Positions 55,645 to 64,000 of a DNA stretch of 64,000 nucleotides are shown in pieces. The translations under genes were made by a program, and so were the position numbers. The stretch's first letter is position 1, and every line of letters begins with the position of its first letter. The notes beneath the pieces were generated by a model that did not search any database, had not been told where the DNA came from, and worked only from the letters and a program-made list of their open reading frames with translations. This stretch comes from Malania oleifera (lineage: Eukaryota; Streptophyta; Magnoliopsida; Santalales; Ximeniaceae), in NCBI RefSeq assembly GCF_029873635.1, contig NC_080423.1:94035691-94099690 (forward strand), read 5' to 3'.

Positions 55645-55707
<63 letters not shown>

Positions 55708-56665
55708 TCACCAAAACTTGCGCCGATTGATGAATGAAAAATATCCCTGGGTTCCATTTTCGGCCACCAATATTTTAATCGGGGAAATTTCATGGTTTGG
55801 GCGTTGTAAGCACCACTCATAGGTTAAGGTTGGAGGAATAAATTATGTCAGCTATTTTAGAAATTTAACCAGTTAAAATGCCGTGATTATAGGAAGGTTG
55901 TATAAGATTTTCTGAATAAATCTGACATATGAACATGATGAATTTGTTTATTATTTTGGAATATTTGGATACATGAATATTATATATGATTTTCTGAATG
56001 ATTTAGGCATATGGAAATGGATTATTGAACTAATTAAATTGAGAATTTGGATACCAAAATACTATATATGATTTTTTTGAATTATTTAGACATATGCAAA
56101 TGATAATTTTTGGTTATTATATATGTATTTAGGAAAAACTAAGTGAGTAGGGTAATCATCTCTCTCTTTTTTCCTAAAAATGTATATTATGAGTTGAATT
56201 AAAAGGTGTGACATGAGAATAAATGGTTATAATTTCATAAATAAACTAGTTGGAATCTTTTGTGATATTATACAAAGAAATTGTACTTTTATGTAGGCAT
56301 GTGATTTTATATTGAGTTATGATTACGTGCAAAGTTGAGAATTTATACTGAGATGTAATTATGTACGGAAATATGATTTTTATTTTAAGTTATGATAATG
56401 ACGGTTTGATACCGAGTTATGGATTTGATAGTTTGATACGATCACATGAATGATTGGAAATTGTACATCTACCACTTATGAATACATTTAGAAACCCTTA
56501 CCTTACGCACAAATTACATAACCTAAATTATTCAAATTATAAAACATGAAACATATAATCATAGATCATAAAACATATAACATACAAATTACACTTAGGA
56601 CAACCAAAATTTGCAAACAAAATTACACGACGAAAATGCTCATTGAAACATAATGATGTTTGTTA

Positions 56666-57264
56666 TGAATAGCTAATTGGGGGACGGTGGTACGAAACGC
56701 CTCAATTATTGTAAGTATTTTTTATGAATAGATGGCTTGGGGGACAGCAATACGAAATGCCTCAAACTCAGCGAGTGTATGTTATGAATAGTTAGTTTGG
56801 GGGATAGCAGTACGAAATGCCTCAAACTCAATGAGTGTATGTTATGAATAGCTAGTTTGGGGGACGACGGTGCAAAATGCCTCAAACTCAACGAGTGTAT
56901 GTTATGAATAGCTGGTTTGGGGGACGGCGGTACGAAACGGCTTAAACTTAGCAAGTGTATGTTATGAATAACTAGTTTGAGGGACGGCGGTACAAAACGC
57001 CTCAAACTCAGCGAGTGCTTAGTTTGAATAGCTAATTGGGGGGATGGCGGTATGAAGCATCTAAATCACAGTATGTATTTGTTATGAATAGCTTATTGGG
57101 GGACAGTGGTACGAACCCCCTCAATCTCAGTTAGTGTATGATATGAATTGCTGGATTGGGGGATGGCGATATGAAATGCCTCAATTTCAGCTAGTGTTTG
57201 ATATAAATGGCTGAATTGGGGGATGGCGATACAAAATACCTCAATCTCAACGAGTGATTGATAT
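56666..57264 (+). repeat. 60-bp tandem array, ten units, in the LTR
   Basis: Units read tgaatagctagtttggggg, acggcggtacgaaacgcctc, then aaactcagcgagtgtatgtta, mostly 59-61 bases and 75-95% alike by eye. A minus-strand open frame (56706-57005) is a by-product of the 60-base period. The window ends just before this array would begin in the 3' LTR. Confidence 0.93.
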
Positions 57265-57740
57265 GTATGGATGATTAATATGTATGGATCATGTAATTTG
57301 TATATGTTTATGAATAGGGCTTATGAACCGAATTATGAACTGAAAAGCAGTATGTGTTTTGCAATTATATACGTATGAGTACAATTTATAAATGCTATCT
57401 CCTTTAAAGTTAATCAAGGGATGTATCATGTGTATATTTAAACTCATTTGCCACACACTGATAATAATTTATTCCTTCTTACTGAGAGGTGTCTCACCCT
57501 AATGATTATCCATTATTTTTCAGATGTCATATGGAGTAAAACAGTGATCAGAGTAGCGCAATAAAGCATGGGTGGGATAGAAGGTTTTATTTAGAATAGA
57601 TATTTATTAAATTATATGTTTGATATATTTAGAATTTTATGGGTGTTAATTGTGATATTGGAAATGATATTGTTATATTGGGTTAATTAGTACTTTGGTA
57701 GTTTGTATTTGAGGTTTCCCGTTGTATGAAAATATTATAT

Positions 57741-59832
57741 TGAAATTAGGAATAGCTTCCCAAGAGGGGGGGTGAATTGGATTCTAAAAATTTCTTTTAA
57801 CTTCTTTTAAGAATCCTTAACTTCTTTAAACACTTAACCAATTCTTGACTTGTTTTTTAATTCTTTAATCAATCAAGAACTTAGTTCTTTTATTCAATCA
57901 ATTAAACACAATCTTCAAACCAAACAATCAATTTATTTGGCAAGTACAAGTTAAACAACAAACAACCAAATCAAGATATAAAGTATTCAGCACTTTGGTA
58001 ATATAAGATCTTGAGATAGTTTGTTTGTTTATATAAGCCCTGTGATTATGAATTATAATTTATGCTTACTGAAGTAAAGCCCTGTATAAATAAATCCAAT
58101 CACTCTTTCCAAATATTTAGAATTCAAATAAACTCTTGGTAAATTTATCTTTGGGGTGTTAACCAAGTAACGTACTCCCATATGGTTTCGGCAAGATATA
58201 GTGTAACCAACGTACTCCCTTTCGGTTTTCGCAACCCAAATCAAAATTGAATTTTAAGTTTACTTGATTTCCAAATATGCATAGTATGTATAATTTAGAT
58301 ATTTAAATCATCCACGCAGTTGTATATGAACTGAAAATAAAGAATAGGGAAAGAGAGAGTGAGACGGAGATTTTCACGAGGTTCGGCTTATACCCAGCCT
58401 ACGTCCTCGCCTTTGGCAAACCACTAAAGGATTTACTAAACCTATTCCGTTGACGGGTGGAACAAAACCGATTACAACATTCCTTGGTTAAGGCTAGAGT
58501 CTGCCTTCTCTAAACGATATTTCCTCGTTCGGTCACTCCTTACATAGGATAGAGTCCGCCTCTCTAAGCAATATCCCCTTGCTTAGCCAATGATCCAAAC
58601 ACCTTGGAACGTTAATGAACTACAAGAAACATAAGATAAAATCTGCGTACAAGTATACTCTCTCAAAGAGCAAGTTAGTACAATTTCAACACTATATACT
58701 TAAATGTAAAATATCAATAGGAAATAGAATGAAGCTCAAGTGTAGAATTCACCAATATCCTTCTTAGAAGAGGATTAGCAGTAGGAATTCAAAGGAAGAA
58801 GGATCAACACTTCAGAGTTCTCAGCAAAAGAATTTTTCAATGAGTGAGCAAGAGAACGTAGGAAGAACAAGAATACTTTCAACTTCTCAAAACAGATTTT
58901 TCAATTCTTAGCATTTTATTTGTTTTGCAAAACCATGTATTTATAGGCTTTCAAACTTGAAAAAGTTTCCTTAAAGAATTTCCCTATTTATTAGAATATT
59001 TAAGGTTCAAACGGCTATAATTTAAAACATTAGAATTTTAAAAATTTGCCCGTTGAACAATTTTTTAATGTCTAACAGCAGTGACCCCGTTTCAGTGTTT
59101 TGGCCATAACTTTCTTTGTATAACTCCAAATTAGGTTCTCTTGGTGTCAAAAGAAATCTAAGAGAAAATACTACAACTTTGATGTTTACAACTTTTTAAA
59201 ATAATGAGTTTTTGATAGATAAAAATTCACCTCAATGCAGATGTATAAAAATTGACAGCATTTGGGAAAAAACTCTTTTTGGTGCTCTTTATTCCAAAAA
59301 TGATTCTAACCTTTTTAAAATAATTTTAACCTTATAAAAATATTATTCAGGTATTTTAAAAAGTATCTAGGTCTAATAAGTTAACCTAAGAGTTTCAAAA
59401 TATTTCAAACGATATTTTAAACATTAAAGCACTTACATGAGACTTTTAAAATATTAACATTCTAAGTTCTTGAGTCTTCATGCTTTGTCCTTGGATTGAA
59501 TTCATATTTTCTTCAAACTTCCATATTCTTTAAGCTTTCTTACTTTGCTTTTCTTTGGCTCTTTTGACTTTAATATGCCTTGACTTTCAACAACTTATTC
59601 ATGTCCTCATGTTCTTCAACAAGTAATTCATGTCTTGGCTCATTTAAGCTTCATTTGATCTTTGTGAGCACTTTGACCTTACTTCCATCATATTTGATTC
59701 TTGTGGGCACTTTGACCTTACTTTCACATATATGAACCCTGAAATATCATTACTCACACAAATACATTAAATTTCACTTGTTTGTTAGCATCAAAATAAG
59801 ATAACAAGATTTTAAGCCTTGTAAGGCCAACA
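57741..59832 (-). repeat. Solo Sirevirus-type LTR inside the 5' LTR
   Basis: Minus strand TGTTGGCCTTACAAGGC at 59832 to CCTAATTTCA at 57741, sharing both ends with the LTR of the 44310-55345 element. TATA gcctataaatac (58932-58943 region). Late-LTR motif gccaaaggcgaggacgtagg near 58393-58416. No GTCGAC array is seen. The TSD is not clean (tatat before, attat after). The interrupted LTR resumes at 59833. Confidence 0.82.
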
Positions 59833-59878
59833 ATTATTATAGGTGGTATCAAAGTAGTGAAATTTTCAGGTCGTCACA

Positions 59879-59893
59879 GTTGGTATTAGAGCT
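59879..59893 (+). other. Primer binding site of the non-autonomous element
   Basis: gttggtattagagct follows the 5' LTR. It differs by one base from the Met-tRNA complement TGGTATCAGAGC. Confidence 0.8.
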
Positions 59894-61540
59894 TAGGATA
59901 CATGTTTTGTAGACTTTAGGGATGATTATTAGTAGAAGATAGGTATGAAGTAGGATGAGGATAGGAATGGGTTGGCTGGGTGCTGTAGGAGTGATCGGAT
60001 ATAGGATTCATAGCGGAGCAAAGTACAACAAGCAAATTGGAATTTTGGAGTTTTGTTTGGCAGCCAAAAGCAAAAATGCATTGAGGATTTACGATGATTT
60101 TTCTGGAATAGTTGACGATTACAGAAAAGTCACAACAAAACATTGACATTTTTCTCCCGAAATGCTACACTATGATCTTGTCTTGTGTAAATAGTCACCG
60201 CAAGGAATGAGTTAGTATTTGTGATACTGGAATATTTGAAATAGAATTTTATGCATTTTTGGAATGTGCGCACCTTTACACATTAGGTTGTACTCCTAAC
60301 TCCCCATGGTTTCCTTATGATTTAGGATGCATGGATCTGAGAGCAACTAAAAGAATGTTAATGGTTACCTTCGAATTTAGATGCTTGAAATCTCAGGGAT
60401 TCTTTAATGGTGAAGTTCTTGGGGATACTGGTTATCCTAAGGTTTAATGAAAAGTTATAGTTCTTTGGTGTATGTTATTCTCTCTCATATTTCTTGTGTT
60501 TAAAGAAACTATTCAATCTTTCCATAAGTCAGTCATGGGTCCTTAGAGAGTAAAGCGTCAAATTCAATTTCAGGTTGCCATAAAAATGTCACGGAAGTAA
60601 ATGTTGATTTTGTTCGAGCAAAATAGGAATAGAAGATATTCTTTTACAGCCCATGAGTCAAGAATTCAATGAATTTAGAATTTCAAAGAGTGATGATCTT
60701 TTTAAAGTGGTTAAAGAAAACGAGGCAACACAGGCCACACATAGAAGGATATGGAAATAATAAATTCAGGTGAATGTGAGAAGATCCTGCAATAAGAAAT
60801 CATATTACTAGCCCATAGAAATGCATGCAACACCCAAGGGAATATCAACATGTAAAAGAGACTACGATGCATAAGGTGTCTTAAGACTCGTCCCATGATC
60901 AGTCGGGCCAATCATCTCATATTTGGAAGTTACAATTCTTGCGTCTGTGTAACAAGATAATCTAGTATATTAAGTTTATAAGCTAAGGAAAAATTTAGTT
61001 TGGAAACTAACAAAGTTATTTAATGTATGGAATTAGAATTCAAATAAACAAGCACACATATATAGTATGGAAGCGAAACTTCCACAAAATAGTGTCAGAT
61101 TAGAGGACAAAACCCAAATTTGCAGCTAATGGAGTTAGATTCCCTTAATTGGACGTTAGATGAATTTGGGAATGTTTGCCTTCGCTTTTGAAAATTGAAG
61201 AAAAGTACTTATTACAAAAAGTTAGCGAGATAAAGACTTGGATGGGGATAAAAGAAAATTAGAATGGTAGGCTCATAGAGTTGGGTTTACAAATGAATAG
61301 CAAGGGTTCTTGAAAGAGTTACTGGCGATTGTGGGTTTGAAGAAGATGAGTGTAGCTGTGGTTCAATTTGCAAACGGTTGTCTCGAGGATGGAAGGAGGT
61401 CATATCCGGTTGTTCAGATTTGGTGAACAGTGGGGGTAATGTGGAAGTTTTGGTGGTTCTGAATAAGTATCGTTCTTTGTATTGGGGTAATGATGGATAT
61501 TATTTAGAGTTATAATTGGCAAATTTCGAGAACGAAATTT
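59894..61540 (+). other. Internal region without recognisable proteins
   Basis: Plus frames at 59955-60146 (RIGMGWLGAVGVIGYRIHSG) and 60259-60447 (ECAHLYTLGCTPNSPWF) resemble no known domain. No gag, zinc knuckle or catalytic motif was found in any frame. It may be decayed captured DNA or structural RNA leader. Confidence 0.6.
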
Positions 61541-61557
61541 TCATAAGGAGGGGAGAA
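61541..61557 (+). other. Polypurine tract of the non-autonomous element
   Basis: tcataaggaggggagaa abuts the 3' LTR. The adjacent aatttcgagaacgaaatttt also matches the Tekay element (minus strand, 33144-33185). Confidence 0.85.
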
Positions 61558-62994
61558 TGTAACGATCTCAAAAATAATATGAGTAAGTGTGATCCTAAAA
61601 AAAATTATTAAATTAAATTATTAATTATATAAATAAATAATTATCTCGTTCCATCTGAGACAATTGGTCTGTAAGTCTGTTAATCTCTGTCTCCTTTTCA
61701 TTGAACATTGGTCCATAATATCCCGTGTCAATGTACTGTCTTAGCTTAGCATTAAGACTAGTAATTTTTCGTTTCAAGCCAGAGTACATATCATCAAGTC
61801 TAGAATCAAGACCGTCAAGTCTTTGGTTCATCTAAGTTCCTTGAGAAATTAGTTTATCAACCTTATGATCAATGGGAGATAAAGTTGAATTATGAGATCT
61901 GACATTTTTGGTTTGCCAGTTTAGGACTTGTTCAGCTTGTGAGGGCAGTTTCCTGGAACCATCTGGTTGGACTTCAGAGGTTTGAACAAAAGGTCTAGAA
62001 TGAAGGTTTGATTCTGGATATAACCTGGGTTCCAATGGTGGAAAATGTTTATCATATGGGGATGCCATGAAATAAGGAATAGGTTGGGCTTGAGTCTGGC
62101 TAGGTAGTGGATTTTGGTAAGGAACTAGATCAGGTTCTTCTAGAGGAAGTAATCCTTCTTGATGAAGAATTTCAAGGGCTCTTTCATAGATCTATAGGGG
62201 TTTAGGTTAAGGATCCAGATGTCGAATTCCTATCCATGAGCTATTTGGATCATCAGGCCTTCTGTGAGGGGGAAATGGTTTGCATGATAGTTTGGTTTCC
62301 TTCTTGTGTGATATATGACAATCACAATCAGGATCACACATCGAAGGATCAACATCCCAGATAAAATGTCCTTCAATTTTGTCAGAGTAGATGGGGGATC
62401 CATCTGCTTCAACACTGTTTAAGGGAATATCTTCTTCAAAAGTGATAGGCTTTATCATTAGGGATTGGAAAACTGGGGGTGTGTTGGAGGAAGCACCATC
62501 TTTTGGATCAAACACAATTTTCACAGTTCCATCTGGAAGTTTCTGAAATTTCGAATCTGAAAGATGAATTGGTATAGAATGCTGGTGAAGTTGCTCATAG
62601 CTAGTAATCCATTCCAAATGAATGAGCTGTTTTAATTCATCTCTGAGAATTTGCCTTGGTATCTGTAAGATTGTTGGTACTTCATCTTCTCTTTTAGTAG
62701 TAATGAGAATAGTGTTGTCAGATTGTTGGTATTGAAGTTTGGAAAAAAGGTGAGGCAAACACTTCCAGCTTGAAGTGTAGTGAGGGAAGTCCCAATAGCA
62801 ACATGCTCATACTGAGTATAAGTGGTGTTGAGGAGAGTAATCTTTGTTGTAACAGGAAGTCTTTTTTTGTCATGTAGAACGAGAAGAAAACAAACAACAC
62901 CAAAGTGAAGGAGAGTATAAGTTTCTCTTATCCATTGGTGTATAGGATATGAATCAGATTAAATCAATTAAATCTAATCCACAACCCCCCCAGC

Positions 62995-63028
<34 letters not shown>

Positions 63029-64000
63029 AATTTTTTGGCAAAACTTGCACCGATTGAAGAACAAAAAATATCTCTGAGTTCCATTTTAGGCCACCAACAT
63101 TTTAATCGGAGAGATTTCGTGGTTTGGGCGTCTTAGGCACCACTCTTGGATTAAGGTAAGAGGAATAAATTATGTCAGCTATTTTAGAAATTTAATTAGT
63201 TAAAATATATGTAATTACAGGAAGGTTATATAAGATTTTCTAAATAAATTAGGCATATGAACATGATGAATTTGTTTATTATTTTGGAATATTTGGACGC
63301 AAGAATATTATATATGATTTTTTGAATGATTTAGGCATATTAAAATGGATTATTAAGCCAATTTAATTGAGAATTTGGATATTGAAATACTATATATGAT
63401 TTTTCTAAATTATTTAGACATATGGAAACGATAATTTTTTGTTATTATATATGTATTTGGGAAAAACTAAGTGAATGGGTAATCATCTCATTTTTTTTCC
63501 TAAAAATGTATATTATGGGTCAAAGTAAAATTTAGAGATAGTCATACCCTTGTTTTCAACAAAGTATATTTTTCCTAGGCAGTTTATCAAATTATGATTT
63601 AAGCAATTAAAATGTGTGGCATGAGAATAAATGGTTATAATTGTAGAAATAAACTAGTTGGAATCTTTTGTGATATTATAAAGAGAAATTGTCATTTTAG
63701 GCAGGCATGTGATTTTATGTTGAGTTATGATTATGTGCAAAGTTGAGAATTTATGCAGAAATGTAATTATGTATAGAAATGTGATTTTTATATTAAGTTA
63801 TGATACTGAAGGTTTGATATCGAGTTATGAATTTGATAGTTTGATACGATCACGTGAATGATTGGAAACTGTACATCTACCACTTACGAATATATTTAGA
63901 AACCCTTACACACAAATTATATAACCTAAATCATTCAAATTATAAAACATGAAACATATAATCATAGACCATAAATCATATAACATACAAATTATGCTTA
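61558..64000 (+). repeat. 3' LTR of the non-autonomous element, cut by window end
   Basis: TGTAACGATCTCAAAAATA matches the 5' LTR start. It is interrupted at about 61632-62938 and then resumes with ggatatgaatcagatt. It follows the 5' LTR through 56600, with a CT tract at about 62998-63025, and runs off the right edge. Confidence 0.85.
61632..62938 (-). pseudogene. Endogenous pararetrovirus-like fragment (movement-protein side)
   Basis: About 1.3 kb on the minus strand, absent from the 5' LTR. One frame covers 62758-62207, 62068-61832 and 61831-61625, with stops between and a shift near 62760. Upstream of the shift, HVAIGTSLTTLQAG is readable. Downstream are VPTILQIPRQILRDELKQLI and WITSYEQLHQH. 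The final part is heptad-like (LDSRLDDMYSGLKRKITSL). This matches, from memory of pattern only, the movement-protein end and following coiled-coil segment of endogenous Caulimoviridae in plant genomes. No RT or protease is present, so it is a dead fragment. The family within Caulimoviridae is uncertain. Confidence 0.5.

Larger units (their letters stand above)
55445..59878 (+). repeat. 5' LTR of the non-autonomous element
   Basis: TGTAACAATCC to CAGGTCGTCACA. About 2.34 kb once the nested LTR at 57741-59832 is removed. It has a TA tract (about 55517-55547), a CT tract (about 55645-55702), a 60-bp array (56666-57264) and the motif actgagaggtgtctcacc at 57481-57498. Confidence 0.82.
55445..64000 (+). 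mobile_element. Large LTR element without visible gag or pol, Tekay-related
   Basis: 5' LTR 55445-59878, primer site, 1.7-kb internal region, polypurine tract and 3' LTR from 61558, which is cut by the window end. The internal region shows no gag, protease, RT or integrase. Its LTR motif ctgagaggtgtctcacc and polypurine tract (ataaggaggggagaa) match the Tekay element. That suggests a non-autonomous derivative mobilised by Tekay proteins. Confidence 0.75.

Noticed and set aside
56706-57005. 99-codon minus-strand frame with a 20-residue repeat
   Set aside because: A consequence of the 60-base period being divisible by three; it lies in an LTR with no protein similarity.
56666-57264. CRISPR-like appearance of regularly spaced repeats
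   Set aside because: Units are contiguous and diverged with no unique spacers, in plant LTR DNA. It is an ordinary tandem array.

Overview
This window is plant nuclear DNA, most likely from a flowering plant with a large repeat-rich genome (probably a eudicot; the species is not determined). The evidence is the mix of Ty1/copia and Ty3/gypsy LTR retrotransposons of plant-specific lineages (Tork, Sirevirus, Tekay/Del, Galadriel-like chromovirus, Athila), tRNA-derived SINEs, plant RTE and L1 LINE remains, plant Met-tRNA primer sites and a fragment like an endogenous plant pararetrovirus. I see no intact protein-coding host gene, no RNA gene and nothing bacterial. Nearly every long open frame is a decayed transposon domain.

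Layout. 1-2763: two Tekay-type LTR pieces in opposite orientations. 2764-6400: AT-rich DNA with possible MITEs and a copia LTR remnant. 6400-6720: the best host-gene candidate, a promoter-like stretch, a (CT)n leader and a strong splice donor. 7990-12124: a decayed Galadriel-like chromovirus ending in a chromodomain and a 517-bp LTR. 12230-17661: a nearly complete but dead Tork copia element with two LTRs. 17662-22195: SINEs, an LTR-like stretch, an L1 fragment and an RTE 3' end. 22230-about 29905: an Athila element lacking its 5' end.

29906-64000 is a nest of insertions. Two related minus-strand copia copies, A and B, lie in tandem around one LTR (42205-42689). Copy A is split by a complete minus-strand Tekay element (30849-40698, TSD tgaat), whose 5' LTR carries a SINE. 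Copy B is split by a minus-strand Sirevirus-like element (44310-55345, TSD aaatt), whose 3' LTR carries another Sirevirus-type solo LTR (45774-48028, TSD atatt). Copy B's gag is cut again by a large element without visible gag or pol (55445 to beyond the window). That element's 5' LTR holds a solo LTR (57741-59832), and its 3' LTR holds a pararetrovirus-like fragment (about 61632-62938) where the 5' LTR has a TA microsatellite.

The most unusual pattern crosses families. LTRs of several unrelated families (Tork, Tekay, a Sirevirus-type LTR and, more loosely, Athila) carry clusters of short motifs centred on GTCGAC or TCGACC just upstream of the presumed TATA box. The Sirevirus-like element has a different array (core CAGTCGCCTG) in the same LTR position and repeats it inside the element, immediately before an extra gene downstream of pol. 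That arrangement suggests a copied promoter module and is the best lead here. All coordinates and family calls come from reading the sequence; no database search was possible.
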